From the NCBI GenBank assembly GCA_963658405.1, contig CAVKQI010000001.1, positions 4,419 through 68,418 of the forward strand: a stretch of 64,000 nt of DNA. The letters are read 5' to 3'. The notes under the pieces were generated by a model. It made no database searches, was not told the DNA's origin, and saw only the letters and a program-made list of their open reading frames with translations. The translations under genes and the position numbers were made by a program. Shown piece by piece: positions 16,762-26,367 of this stretch. The first letter of the stretch is position 1. Each line of letters starts with the position of its first letter. This DNA is from CAG-791 sp963658405. GTDB lineage: Bacteria > Bacillota > Clostridia > Lachnospirales > Lachnospiraceae.

Positions 16762-16899
16762 ACCTCTTTCTGCTGCTATGCAGCGGCAACACGAGGAGAA
16801 TTTCGCGTAGGCGAATTCTCCGATGTGATCACGAATGGAAGACGTTTACGTCTTCCGTTCGAATTTTAAAGGAATGCCATCAGGCATTCCTTTAAAATT
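16762..16899 (-). repeat. Four-hairpin dispersed element R1 (codY / GH130)
   Basis: Read toward the GH130 gene: HP4 (16899-16862, 17-bp stem, loop TGAT within CCTGATGG), HP3 (16860-16833, 12-bp stem, 4-base loop), HP2 (16821-16795, 27 bases, stem GGAGAAT/ATTCTCC plus inner TCGC/GCGA) and HP1 (16788-16771), then SD GAGGT and ATG. HP4 begins at the codY stop codon. The micro-ORF in HP4 reads MPDGIPLKFERKT. Confidence 0.9.
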
Positions 16900-17693
16900 T
16901 ATTCGCCGTGTAATTGCTTTTTCATCTGGTCGATCTCGCCGTAAACAGCGTCATTTAAAACCTTGATGTAGGTGCCCTTCATGCCGGAGGACCTTGACTC
17001 GATGACGCCGGCTGATTCGAACTTGCGCAGGGCATTGACGATCACCGAGCGGGTGATGCCCTCTTTGTCGGCGATCTTGCTGGCCACCAGGATGCCCTCT
17101 GTGCCGTTGAGCTCTTCAAAGATATGGATGATAGCCTCCATCTCGGTATAGCTCAGGGTACTGATGGCTGACTTCACCACGGAGATCTTGCGATTCTCCT
17201 CGGCATTCTCCTCCGTCACGGCCCGGAGCATTTCCAGGCTCACCACGGTGGTGCCGTACTCGCAGAGAATGATGTCATCAATGTCGTACTGTTCCTTCTG
17301 TTTATAGATAAAGACTGTGCCCAGTCTCTCACCTGCGATCTCGATAGGCGCGATGATGGCATTGTAGTCATCCTCCACATCCTGTTCAAAGCCGAGAGTG
17401 TCCAGGTTTACATTCTCTTTGGTGGAAAGGACACCTAAAAACCGCTCGTTCAGAGCAGGATCGATAAAGGTGCCTACCTTGTCCACGATCATCTCTGTCA
17501 GAGATTTCACTGCATCCACTTCGCCGTAGCCAAGGACCTTTCCCTTTCGGGAGATCACCAGAATGTTGGAATTCAGAATATCGCACATGATGCGGCAGAT
17601 GTCATTAAAGACCACCTTGCCGGTATTATTATTATGAAGAAGTTTTCCGATTTTCCTGGTTTTGTCCAGCAGCTTCACATTATTCATTGCCAC
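16899..17693 (-). CDS. codY: GTP- and branched-chain-amino-acid-sensing repressor CodY
   Basis: Global regulator linking amino-acid and GTP levels to transcription. 264 residues: N-terminal GAF-type sensor domain (to about 155) and C-terminal winged helix-turn-helix (ASKIADKEGITRSVIVNAL, about 200-225). GTG start chosen, seven bases after GGGAGG. Follows topA in the same direction as in many Firmicutes but has its own promoter. The stop codon lies inside hairpin 4 of element R1. A weak CodY-box-like sequence (17810-17824) beside the -35 region could mediate autoregulation. Confidence 0.97.
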   Translation of the reverse strand: MAMNNVKLLDKTRKIGKLLHNNNTGKVVFNDICRIMCDILNSNILVISRKGKVLGYGEVDAVKSLTEMIVDKVGTFIDPALNERFLGVLSTKENVNLDTLGFEQDVEDDYNAIIAPIEIAGERLGTVFIYKQKEQYDIDDIILCEYGTTVVSLEMLRAVTEENAEENRKISVVKSAISTLSYTEMEAIIHIFEELNGTEGILVASKIADKEGITRSVIVNALRKFESAGVIESRSSGMKGTYIKVLNDAVYGEIDQMKKQLHGE

Positions 17694-17777
17694 GATATTG
17701 CCTCCCGTTGTCCCCTCGACTCCTGTCCGTAATCCCCTCGGTCAGGAGGTGTTTTCTGTCTATATCCTACAAAAACA

Positions 17778-17806
17778 ATCGTACCATAACAAAACGGTTG
17801 TTTCAA
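17778..17806 (-). promoter_or_regulatory. codY promoter
   Basis: TTGAAA (17806-17801) and TACGAT (17783-17778) with 17-bp spacing on the minus strand. AATTGTCAGATTTTA next to it (17810-17824) matches the CodY box AATTTTCWGAAAATT only partly. Confidence 0.75.
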
Positions 17807-17884
17807 TAGAATTGTCAGATTTTAGCAACGATTAGCCTCTATTTGCTGCTGCCCGGACGTTGACCAGGCACGCGAATGGCAGAT

Positions 17885-17934
17885 GATGTCCGAACCGGGG
17901 CACTGAGCCGCGAGGCGTCCCCTGGGAGGACATC
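17885..17934. other. Three-tier hairpin between topA and codY
   Basis: Outer stem GATGTCC/GGACATC (17885-17891 with 17928-17934), middle GGGG/CCCC and inner GCC/GGC with a GCGA tetraloop on the plus strand. No T-run on either side, so not an obvious terminator. Rest of the 291-bp gap holds only the codY promoter. Confidence 0.4.
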
Positions 17935-17984
17935 GCCGACAGGACCCGCTCCCCCCGGCTGACAGTGGAACTGCCGCTCTGTTT

Positions 17985-20096
17985 TTACTCTTCTTTTGCA
18001 GGCTTATCCTCTACATAGCCGCACTCTTCATCGGCGCATACCAGCTTATTGCCCTTCTCCAGCATCAGGCCGCCGCACCTGGGGCACTTTTTGCTGCTGG
18101 GCTTTTGCCATACCATGAAATCGCACTCCGGATTACCCATGCATCCATAGTACTTCCGGCCCTTCTTTGTCTTTTTGAGGACGATGTCCTTGCCGCACTT
18201 CGGGCAGGCCACGCCGATCTTTTCAAAGTAGGGTCTGGTATTGCGGCAGTCCGGGAAACCGGGGCATGCCAGGAAACGGCCGTGGGGACCGTATTTGATC
18301 ACCATGTGGCGGCCGCAGTTTTCGCAGACTTCCTCTGTCTCCTCGTCGGCGATCTTTACCTCTGCGAGTTCCTTCTCTGCCTTCTTTACCGCCTCGTCCA
18401 AATCGGGATAGAAATTCTCGATGATGGTCTTCCAGCGCACATTGCCCTCTGCCACACCGTCTAACAGGATCTCCAGATTTGCCGTAAAGTTCGGATCCAC
18501 GATGGAGGGGAATGCCTCCTTCATCATCTTATTTACCACTTCGCCCAGCTCCGTCATGTAAAGATTCTTTTCTTCCTTTACCACGTAGCGGCGGGCCAGG
18601 ATGGTGGTAATGGTGGGCGCATAGGTGCTGGGGCGGCCGATGCCCTGCTCCTCCAGTGCTCTGACCAGGGAAGCCTCCGTATAATGGGGCACAGGCTGCG
18701 TAAAGTGCTGCTTTGCATCAAAATCCTGCAGGCTAAGCTGGGAAGACTCATCCAGTCCCTTGGTGAGGACATCGGACTTCTCCTCGTCTTCTTCCTGGGT
18801 ATAGACACTCAAAAAGCCGTCAAAAACAATGCGGGATGCGGCCACTGTAAAGATCTGCGCCGGGTATTTCACATTGCCGGGCGTGCCGGTAATGCGCACC
18901 TGGGTGGTCTCATAGCGGGCTGCGCTCATGCGGCAGGCCACAAAACGCTTCCAGATCAGCTGATACAGACGGAACTGGTCTCTGGAGAGAGAGTCCTTTA
19001 CAGAAGCCGGCGTTCTCGTGATGTCCGTGGGACGGATCGCCTCGTGGGCATCCTGGATCTTTGCCCCTGCCTTTTTGGCTGTCTCTGTCTGGGAGAGATA
19101 TTCCTCGCCGTAGTTTTCACGGATATAAGCAGCGGAGCTCTCCATAGCTTCGTCAGAGATACGGGTACTGTCTGTACGAAGGTAGGTGATGATACCCACG
19201 GTACCGCTGCCCTTTACGTCCACGCCTTCATACAGCTGCTGCGCGATGCGCATGGTCTTCTGGGTGGAAAAATTCAGGGTCTTGCTGGCTTCCTGCTGCA
19301 GCGTGGAGGTGATGAAAGGAAGGGGCGCCTTTTTCGTGCGCTCTCCTTTTTTGACTTCCGTCACTGCAAAGGAAGCTCCCTGCAGGGAATCCTGCACAGC
19401 TTTGGTCTGCTCCTCATTTTCCAGCTCTGCTTTCCTTCGGCCGTTGTCCGCCGGTCCGTAGTAGTGCGCCGTGAGAGGCTTCTTTTCTCCCTTTACATTA
19501 AAAAGTGCATCCAGCGTCCAGTATTCCTTGGGAATAAAGGAGTTGATCTCATCCTCCCGGTCTCCGATCATGCGCAGAGCCACCGACTGCACGCGGCCGG
19601 CAGAGAGGCCTCTTTTTACCTTTGCCCACAGAAGCGGGGAAATCTTATAACCCACGATACGGTCAAGGCAGCGTCTTGCCTCCTGGGCATTTACCAGGTT
19701 CATATCGATCTCTCTGGCGTTTTTCAAAGACTCCGAGACGGCCTTTTTCGTAATTTCGTTAAAGGTGATCCGATAGACCTTTTTATTCTGCTCCCGGAGC
19801 TTTAAGGCGGTGATCAGATGCCAGGAAATTGCCTCACCCTCGCGGTCAGGGTCCGTTGCCAGATAGATCTTATCTGCCTTCTTGACCAGCTTTCGAAGGC
19901 CGGCCAGCAGCTCTCCCTTTCCCCGGATGGTGATGTACTTGGGCTCATAATCATTTTCGATATCTATACCCATCTGACTCTTGGGCAGATCCCGCACGTG
20001 TCCGTTGCTGGCGGCCACTTCATACTGGGATCCCAGAAATTTCTTGATGGTCTTCACCTTGGCAGGTGACTCTACAATAACCAGATACTTTGCCAT
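17985..20096 (-). CDS. topA: DNA topoisomerase I
   Basis: Type IA enzyme that relaxes negative supercoils. 703 residues: N-terminal Toprim domain (YLVIVESPAKVKTIKKF with catalytic Glu9, and LATDPDREGEAISWHL), active-site Tyr in ITYLRTDSTRI around residue 300, and two to three C-terminal four-Cys zinc ribbons (CENCGRHM..., CPKCGKDIVL..., CPRCGGLML...). Has its own strong promoter 80-110 bases upstream. Confidence 0.98.
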   Translation of the reverse strand: MAKYLVIVESPAKVKTIKKFLGSQYEVAASNGHVRDLPKSQMGIDIENDYEPKYITIRGKGELLAGLRKLVKKADKIYLATDPDREGEAISWHLITALKLREQNKKVYRITFNEITKKAVSESLKNAREIDMNLVNAQEARRCLDRIVGYKISPLLWAKVKRGLSAGRVQSVALRMIGDREDEINSFIPKEYWTLDALFNVKGEKKPLTAHYYGPADNGRRKAELENEEQTKAVQDSLQGASFAVTEVKKGERTKKAPLPFITSTLQQEASKTLNFSTQKTMRIAQQLYEGVDVKGSGTVGIITYLRTDSTRISDEAMESSAAYIRENYGEEYLSQTETAKKAGAKIQDAHEAIRPTDITRTPASVKDSLSRDQFRLYQLIWKRFVACRMSAARYETTQVRITGTPGNVKYPAQIFTVAASRIVFDGFLSVYTQEEDEEKSDVLTKGLDESSQLSLQDFDAKQHFTQPVPHYTEASLVRALEEQGIGRPSTYAPTITTILARRYVVKEEKNLYMTELGEVVNKMMKEAFPSIVDPNFTANLEILLDGVAEGNVRWKTIIENFYPDLDEAVKKAEKELAEVKIADEETEEVCENCGRHMVIKYGPHGRFLACPGFPDCRNTRPYFEKIGVACPKCGKDIVLKKTKKGRKYYGCMGNPECDFMVWQKPSSKKCPRCGGLMLEKGNKLVCADEECGYVEDKPAKEE

Positions 20097-20175
20097 GGAA
20101 TAAAACTCCTGTTTGCGACTTTATTTGGAAATCACGTCAATTTACGGCTCTTCGCCAAAAGCTTAAAACGATTGA

Positions 20176-20204
20176 ACTATACTCCACTTTTTCTTTATTG
20201 GCAA
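20176..20204 (-). promoter_or_regulatory. topA promoter
   Basis: TTGCCA (20204-20199) and TATAGT (20181-20176) spaced by 17 bp on the minus strand, about 80 bases before the ATG. Confidence 0.8.
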
Positions 20205-20228
20205 GTGCGGTGTGACAAAAACACGGAA

Positions 20229-20267
20229 AATCCGATGCAGTCTTTCGTTATGCTGCATCGGATTTTT
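20229..20267. terminator. Intrinsic terminator after hemZ
   Basis: AATCCGATGCAG pairs with CTGCATCGGATT (12 bp); TTTTCC follows on the minus strand and TTTTTC on the plus strand. It separates hemZ from the topA promoter. Confidence 0.8.
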
Positions 20268-20378
20268 CAGGTTTCCAAAGCATGAATATTACCGAATTTA
20301 ACCGGAGAAAATGAAGAAAACTGCTGCCGGATATACGCGACCTGCTCCTGCGGTTTTCTCCATTCCTGCACGAATTTT

Positions 20379-21902
20379 TTAAGAAAACAGTCTCTTTTTC
20401 CGAGCGATCATTTCATCGATGCCCTCGATATAGGTGGTCACATCCTTGGCATTGTCGCATCGCTCGATCCTGCCCTCCGGAAAGACTCTCTTGGTGATGC
20501 TGCCGGCGCCCAGCGCCATGATGGTCTGTTTCTCCTCCATAATGAGGATATTGTAAATGCCGAATTTGCCGGGTCTGGCATAGCCCACATTTTCAAAGTT
20601 TCCGGACATATTCTTCTGCCGGTAGAGATAGTAGGCCTCCATGCCCATCTTTCTGGCGGCATCGGCGGCTATCTCCATGGTCTCGTCGGTATTTTCCAGC
20701 ACCGGATAACCTTTTTCATCGATGATCTGCCGCAGTCTGGAGGCCCGCTTGATGGCCAGGGAATGTACCGTCAGAGAGTCCGGTGCCAGCGCCTTTACTG
20801 CTTCTGTGGTATTTCGCACGTCCTGGGCATTTTCCCCGGGCAGTCCCAGGATCAGATCCATATTGATATTGTCAAACCCGCATTCTCTGGCCTGATGGAA
20901 GATATCGATCACCTGCTGCACGCTGTGGCGTCTGCCGATGATCCGAAGTGTTTCCTCCTTCATGGTCTGGGGATTGATGCTGATCCTGGTGACAGGATGC
21001 CGCCGGAGTGCCTTTAGCTTATCCGGGGTAATGCTGTCCGGTCTGCCTGCCTCCACGGTGAATTCCTGCACCCTGCTCATGTCAAAATTAGCCTCTATGA
21101 TGCCACAGAGCTTATCCAGCTGCTCTGCCTCCAGAGACGTAGGGGTGCCGCCGCCGATATAGATGGTATCCAGGATCTTTCCCTCCATCATGCGGGCGGT
21201 CTCTTCGATCTCCTTCTGCAGTGCCTGCAGGTAGTCATCGATGCGGTCCTTCCACAGGGCAATATTAAAGGAAGGGAAGGAACAGTACAGGCACGTGGTG
21301 GGACAGAAGGGAATGCCGATATAAAGACTGTAGCCGTCCTCATAGTGGATATCCCGCAGGATCTCCCTCTCCGTGTCGGCGATCTGCGCCGCCAGCGCCG
21401 CTTTTTCCTTACTGACCAGATACTGCTGCTCCATAAAAAGGGCAGCGTCCTTAAGGTTCTCTCCCTCTGTCAGTCTGGTCATGGCGATCTTGGTAGGCCG
21501 GATGCCGATCAGCTCTCCCCAGGGAAGCTGCTGCCCTGTATACGCTGCCAGCGCATCGTAGAGAAGATGCTTTAAGTCATCCTTGCACGCCTTGCTCTTG
21601 CAGGTATAATCCACATCCTCCCCTGCGGCGCCGTGAGATCTGTCAATGTCTCCGGAGCGCCAGGTCTTATCTCCTGCCGTAAACAGGATCTGCGCCGGCT
21701 GAAAGTCCACGCGAAACTGCGCGGTCAGGGCGCCGGCTGCCTCCTGATTTCTGCTCTGCTGCTTTTTCTGTTTATTCAGAAAATCTGCCATGGAAGCTGA
21801 GCCTTCTGTCAGCACTTTGACATCCTCTCCCGGATAAAAGGCTTTGATCAGGGAATGGATCTCGTAACTGTATAAATCTGTATTTTCTATTGCCAGTATC
21901 AT
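20379..21902 (-). CDS. hemZ: HemZ-type coproporphyrinogen dehydrogenase (radical SAM)
   Basis: Radical SAM enzyme of the HemN/HemZ group, about 507 residues. The 4Fe-4S motif C-x3-C-x2-C is at C200, C204 and C207 (PFCPTTCLYC), followed by the glycine-rich GGGTPTSL segment and a HemN C-terminal region. An N-terminal extension of about 180 residues is typical of HemZ. No other heme genes are nearby, so the physiological substrate may differ; many anaerobes keep this gene beside the MBL gene and rsh, as here. Start set at 21902 (MILAIENTDLYSYE); the 19 extra codons upstream run through a terminator hairpin. Confidence 0.88.
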   Translation of the reverse strand: MILAIENTDLYSYEIHSLIKAFYPGEDVKVLTEGSASMADFLNKQKKQQSRNQEAAGALTAQFRVDFQPAQILFTAGDKTWRSGDIDRSHGAAGEDVDYTCKSKACKDDLKHLLYDALAAYTGQQLPWGELIGIRPTKIAMTRLTEGENLKDAALFMEQQYLVSKEKAALAAQIADTEREILRDIHYEDGYSLYIGIPFCPTTCLYCSFPSFNIALWKDRIDDYLQALQKEIEETARMMEGKILDTIYIGGGTPTSLEAEQLDKLCGIIEANFDMSRVQEFTVEAGRPDSITPDKLKALRRHPVTRISINPQTMKEETLRIIGRRHSVQQVIDIFHQARECGFDNINMDLILGLPGENAQDVRNTTEAVKALAPDSLTVHSLAIKRASRLRQIIDEKGYPVLENTDETMEIAADAARKMGMEAYYLYRQKNMSGNFENVGYARPGKFGIYNILIMEEKQTIMALGAGSITKRVFPEGRIERCDNAKDVTTYIEGIDEMIARKKRLFS

Positions 21903-21931
21903 TGTGCTGTGCTTCCCCTTTATATAAAGAT

Positions 21932-21960
21932 GTTGGGGGCAAATGACTTTTGCCCCCAAC
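21932..21960 (-). terminator. Hairpin terminator after the MBL hydrolase gene
   Basis: A 12-bp stem GTTGGGGGCAAA/TTTGCCCCCAAC with a short loop, followed on the minus strand by ATCTTTATAT. Strong stem, modest T-run, so readthrough into hemZ is likely. Confidence 0.6.
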
Positions 21961-22003
21961 TGCTGTCAGGTTTTTCCCGTACTGTGCGTGCTTTTTTCGA
22001 TCC

Positions 22004-22651
22004 TTACACGAAGGAATTAAACAGCTTTTCGTGGCTGATGGTGGTCATGTCTCCGTGTCCCGGATAAACCAGCGTATCCTCCGGCAGGGTGAAAAGCTTT
22101 TCTCTCACGGAGCGGACCAGATCCCCGGTGGAGCCGGTGGGCAGATCCGTCCTTCCCACGGATTCCTCGAAAAGGGTATCGCCGCTTATCAGGATATGCT
22201 GTTTTACCCCGGCATCGTCCCCTTCTATATAATAGCAGCAGCTGCCCACGGTATGACCGGGTGTAGAGATCATACGGACCGTCATGCCGGCCACGGTGAC
22301 ACTCTCTCCATCCTTCAGATAGCGGTCCGGAGTCACGGTACACGGTCTGCCGCAGTCCCTGGAACAGTTGGTGTCTGCGCTTTCGCACAGCGGCTTTTCC
22401 TCTTCACTGGCATAGAGCGGTGCCTTGGCCAGATTCCGCAGATCCTCTGCGCCCCAGATGTGATCAAAATGGGCGTGGGTCAGGAAAATAGCCTTGATGG
22501 TCAGTCCCTCTGCCATCACAGCCTCATAGAGCTGATCCCCCTGATCCGCAGGATCAAAGACGATGGCCTCCGCGCTCTCCTCCAGGTGCAGAAAATAGAA
22601 ATTCGTCTGCACCATGCCGATTGTATAGTAACCTACCTTTATTTTACTCAT
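22004..22651 (-). CDS. MBL-fold hydrolase, glyoxalase II-like
   Basis: Zinc hydrolase of 215 residues with the metal motif THAHFDHI (H59, H61, D63, H64), then GHTVGSCCYY and GHGDMTT that supply further ligands. This is the small YcbL/glyoxalase-II-like group acting on thioesters or unknown substrates. Located between rsh and hemZ, a conserved Clostridial order; the dtd gene often found between rsh and this gene is missing. Confidence 0.85.
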   Translation of the reverse strand: MSKIKVGYYTIGMVQTNFYFLHLEESAEAIVFDPADQGDQLYEAVMAEGLTIKAIFLTHAHFDHIWGAEDLRNLAKAPLYASEEEKPLCESADTNCSRDCGRPCTVTPDRYLKDGESVTVAGMTVRMISTPGHTVGSCCYYIEGDDAGVKQHILISGDTLFEESVGRTDLPTGSTGDLVRSVREKLFTLPEDTLVYPGHGDMTTISHEKLFNSFV

Positions 22652-22839
22652 GTAAACTGTATACCCCTGTTTTTCCTATGATGTCCTGCGCCGGTGCCGG
22701 CCTCCCGCCGCCTGCACCTTACAGCGCTGTACCCTGGCTGCTGCGTAGCACGTCTGCTGCGCTTCCTTGCATCTTTTCTGCCGCCCGCAGGAGATCCGCA
22801 AAACGGCAGCCATTAAACTGCCAAAACACTCCCGGCAGA

Positions 22840-25266
22840 TCAGCCCGTGGTTCTCTCGATATCCATGACACTCGGAATCGTCCGCAGTCTCTCGATCATC
22901 TGGGTCAGCTGCTCCTTGCCGTTGATCTGGAAGACCACATTCATGGTAGCCAATCCCTGCTTGCTGGTCCTGGTGTTGATGCCCATGATATTCACATTCT
23001 TTTCCGTAAAGGCTCTGGATACGTCATTCAGAAGGCCGCTGCGGTCGGTAGCATAGATGCGGATCTCCGCCTCAAAAGCAGAATCCTCGCTGGTGGTCTG
23101 GACACCGTCCTCCCAGTCTGCATCGATCAGGCGCACACGGTCTACCTCCGGCATATGGATGATGTTCACACAGTCCGTCCGGTGAATGGTCACCCCTCTG
23201 CCTCTGGTCACAAAGCCCACGATCTCGTCTCCCGGCACCGGATTGCAGCATCTGGAAAAGCGGACAGCCACATCGTGAATCCCCTTGACCACGATGGCAT
23301 TCTTGCCGTGCGACTTGGCGTGCCTTGCATTTTCCTCTACCTGGGCCAGCACTTCCTCATCCGTGAGGTTCTGGCTGTGATCCTGGGTGTAGAGTTCCTG
23401 CATCTTGTTGACGATCTGGCCTTCTTTGAGTCCGCCGTGACCGATGGCGGCCATCACCGCATCCCAGTCTCTAAAGCCGTACTTGCGCAGCACCGCATCC
23501 ACGTACTCCGGCTTCATCAGATCCGACTGCACGATGCCCTTTGCCTTGCAGTAATTGGAAAAGAGATCCTTGCCCCGGACGATATTCTCATCCTTCAGCT
23601 CATTTTTGAACCACTGATTGATCTTGTTCTTTGTAGAGGCACTCTTGACCACATTCAGCCAGTCACGGCTGGGACCCCTGGAATTCTGGGATGTCAGTAC
23701 CTCGATGCGGTCGCCGTTTTTGATCTTGTAATCGATGTTTACCAGCTTGCCGTTGACTCTCGCGCCGATCATCTTATTGCCTACCGCAGTATGAATGGCA
23801 TAGGCGAAGTCGATGGGCGTAGAGCCTGCCGGCAGGTTCTTTACCTCACCGGTGGGGGTAAAGCAGTAAACATTGTCAGAGAACAGATCCAGGTCGCTCT
23901 TTAACAGGTTCATGAACTCCCTGTTGTCGGACATATCCTGCTGCCACTCCAGAATCTGACGAAGCCAGACCAGCTTTTCCTCTTCCTGGGTCTCTACTTT
24001 CTTGCCGTCAGAAGCCTCTTTGTACTTCCAGTGGGCTGCGATACCGTATTCCGCTGCCTTGTGCATCTCATAGGTGCGGATCTGGATCTCAAAGGGCTGG
24101 CCCGTGGAACCGATCAGCGTGGTATGCAGAGACTGATACATATTGGGCTTTGGCATGGCGATGTAGTCTTTGAAACGCCCGGGAATGGGCTTATACATCT
24201 CATGGATCACACCCAGTGCCGCATAGCAGTCCTTCACCGTATCCACGATGATACGCACGGCAAAGAGGTCATAGATCTGGTCGATGGTCTTCTGCTGGTT
24301 CACCATCTTTTTATAGATACTGAAGAAGTGCTTGACCCGGCCGTCCACCTTGCCCTCAATGCCTGCGGCGGCTATGTGGTCCCGCACTTCCTGGGCGATG
24401 TCCTGCACATATTTTTCGCGCTCTACTTTGCGCTCTGCCACCTTTTCCACCAGGTCGTAGTAGACCTCCGGCTTTAAGTACTTCAGGGAAAGGTCATCCA
24501 GCTCTACCTTGATCTTGCTGATGCCGAGGCGCTGGGCGATGGGGGAATAGATGTCCAATGTCTCCTGTGCGATGCGCTTCTGCTTCTCCGGAGGCATGTG
24601 CTTTAAGGTGCGCATGTTGTGGAGACGGTCTGCCAGCTTGATCAGGATGACACGGATATCCTTGGCCATGGCCAGGAACATCTTGCGCAGATTCTCTGCC
24701 TGCATCTCCAGCTGCTCCGGGGTCTTTTCCTTGTAGTCGCCGGAAAGCTTCAGTTTCTGCAGCTTGGTCACGCCGTCTACCAGCAGGGCTACGTCGGCGC
24801 CGAACTGCGCCTCGATCTCCTCCTTGGTCAGGATGGTATCCTCCACCACATCATGGAGAAGGCCGGCCGCGATGGTCTCCTTGTCCATTTCCAGATCTGC
24901 CAGAATGATGGCCACATAAAGCGGATGAATGATATAGGGTTCTCCGGATTTGCGTACCTGCCCGGTATGGGCCTTGTCGGCTACTTTATAGGCTTTTTCG
25001 ATCAGAGAAATATCATCGGAAGGGTGGTAACGGCGCACTCTCTCGATCAGATCCTTGTAAAGTTCCTCAGGACTGACATATTCTGCGATGGTCTCTATTT
25101 TGCCGTCATCAAAGCCGATCCCTGTGCGGCCGGTCACGGAAGGAAGGGCGCTGTCCAGCTTCTCCCTTTCCTTTGTGGACTTGTCTGCTGCTGCAAAGGT
25201 TCTGCTCAGCTGAGGCTGCGGTACCTCTTTGAGAACTGCTTCATGAATTTCATTGATCTCTGCCAT
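22840..25266 (-). CDS. rsh: Bifunctional (p)ppGpp synthetase/hydrolase
   Basis: Makes and degrades the stringent alarmone. About 808 residues with all domains in order: HD hydrolase (HPLYVAIILADLEMD...LLHDVVEDT), synthetase (RFKDYIAMPKPNMYQSLH), TGS (VYCFTPTGEVKNLPAGST), a Cys/His helical region (FSRCCNPVPGDEIVGFV) and a C-terminal ACT domain. Both catalytic domains look intact. Start set at the ATG at 25266 after GGGAG; the upstream TTG is not supported. Confidence 0.97.
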   Translation of the reverse strand: MAEINEIHEAVLKEVPQPQLSRTFAAADKSTKEREKLDSALPSVTGRTGIGFDDGKIETIAEYVSPEELYKDLIERVRRYHPSDDISLIEKAYKVADKAHTGQVRKSGEPYIIHPLYVAIILADLEMDKETIAAGLLHDVVEDTILTKEEIEAQFGADVALLVDGVTKLQKLKLSGDYKEKTPEQLEMQAENLRKMFLAMAKDIRVILIKLADRLHNMRTLKHMPPEKQKRIAQETLDIYSPIAQRLGISKIKVELDDLSLKYLKPEVYYDLVEKVAERKVEREKYVQDIAQEVRDHIAAAGIEGKVDGRVKHFFSIYKKMVNQQKTIDQIYDLFAVRIIVDTVKDCYAALGVIHEMYKPIPGRFKDYIAMPKPNMYQSLHTTLIGSTGQPFEIQIRTYEMHKAAEYGIAAHWKYKEASDGKKVETQEEEKLVWLRQILEWQQDMSDNREFMNLLKSDLDLFSDNVYCFTPTGEVKNLPAGSTPIDFAYAIHTAVGNKMIGARVNGKLVNIDYKIKNGDRIEVLTSQNSRGPSRDWLNVVKSASTKNKINQWFKNELKDENIVRGKDLFSNYCKAKGIVQSDLMKPEYVDAVLRKYGFRDWDAVMAAIGHGGLKEGQIVNKMQELYTQDHSQNLTDEEVLAQVEENARHAKSHGKNAIVVKGIHDVAVRFSRCCNPVPGDEIVGFVTRGRGVTIHRTDCVNIIHMPEVDRVRLIDADWEDGVQTTSEDSAFEAEIRIYATDRSGLLNDVSRAFTEKNVNIMGINTRTSKQGLATMNVVFQINGKEQLTQMIERLRTIPSVMDIERTTG

Positions 25267-25357
25267 ATACTCTCCCGCTCCCAAAGTACATTTCTACGAA
25301 AATTGTAACTAAGTATAACTGTGTATGTCTTTCTGTAAAACGATGGTGTCTATCCGA

Positions 25358-26347
25358 TCAGATTGCTCTGCCGCTTTCCCTGATAAAGTCCAGCACTTCC
25401 TGTTCCTGCGGCATAACGCACAGGGCGCCCTTGCGGGTAGTGATCAGGCTGGCTGCCGCATTGGCAAATGTCAGAAGCTCCCGCAGCGAACTGCGGTCCA
25501 GGTTCTTGATGCCGTATTTAAGGACAAAGTGCAGGGCGCAGGCGCAGAAGGTATCTCCCGCTCCCGTGGTCTCTATAGTATGAGGATTCGGGAATCCTGC
25601 CACTTCTACGCAGTCTCCCCGGTAGTAAGCCCGGCTGCCTTCCTTGCCCAGCGTGGCAAATACAAGCGGGATCTCGAAGCGCTCCTGCAGCCATCTGGCA
25701 CCGGCATCGAGGTCCTTATTTTCTGTCATCAGCTCGATCTCATTATCGGAGATCTTCATGATATCACAGTTCTGCATGCCGAAGGCGATCTTCTGCTTGG
25801 CCGCCTCCTCGGAATCCCACAGGGGTGCCCGATAGTTGGGGTCAAAGGAGATCAGGGCGTCGTTTTCCCTGGCAATGGTCAGGGCCTCTTTGGTGGCCTG
25901 CTCTACGATCTCATCGGTCATGGAAAGGGTGCCGAAATGGAAAATGCGGGCGCCGGCAATGATCTCCTTGTGTACATTTACCTCATCGCGGTTGAGCATG
26001 ATATCGGCACCGGGTTTTCTGTAGAAGGAAAAATCCCTGTCGCCGTCGGCAAAGGTCTGCACGAAGGCCAGCGTGGTGTGGATATTCCGGTCCATCTCCA
26101 GGCCGGTCATATCAATGCCCACGCCCTCGGCTCTTTCCTTCAGCATGCGGCCAAACATGTCCTCTCCCACCTTGCCCACAAAGGCGGTCTTGTGCCCGAG
26201 CTTCGTGAGCATGGCCAGCACATTGCAGGGAGCGCCTCCCGGGTTTGCCTCAAAAAGAGGATTGCCCTGGCTGCTCTTTCCGTTTTCGGTAAAGTCGATC
26301 AGAAGCTCACCCAGTGCTGTGACGTCATAATTCTTTTCGTGCTTCAT
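25358..26347 (-). CDS. scrK: PfkB-family fructokinase
   Basis: Sugar kinase of 329 residues. The ribokinase-family signature and catalytic loop ETTGAGDTFCACAL are near residue 260, and the N-terminal ELLIDFTENG and NPGGAPCNVL match fructokinases. It would phosphorylate free fructose, for example that released by the sucrose phosphorylase at the left end, although the genes are 24 kb apart. It follows UPF0210 by 20 bp and may be in its operon. Confidence 0.88.
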   Translation of the reverse strand: MKHEKNYDVTALGELLIDFTENGKSSQGNPLFEANPGGAPCNVLAMLTKLGHKTAFVGKVGEDMFGRMLKERAEGVGIDMTGLEMDRNIHTTLAFVQTFADGDRDFSFYRKPGADIMLNRDEVNVHKEIIAGARIFHFGTLSMTDEIVEQATKEALTIARENDALISFDPNYRAPLWDSEEAAKQKIAFGMQNCDIMKISDNEIELMTENKDLDAGARWLQERFEIPLVFATLGKEGSRAYYRGDCVEVAGFPNPHTIETTGAGDTFCACALHFVLKYGIKNLDRSSLRELLTFANAAASLITTRKGALCVMPQEQEVLDFIRESGRAI

Positions 26348-26367
26348 GTTGGCTGCATCCTTTCTCT

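Noticed and set aside
20379..21959. hemZ start at 21959
   Set aside because: It would place the start inside the terminator hairpin of the preceding gene; ATG 21902 fits the family.
22652..22839. D-aminoacyl-tRNA deacylase (dtd) between rsh and the MBL gene
   Set aside because: The gap is only 188 bp and its translations do not resemble Dtd; the gene is absent here.
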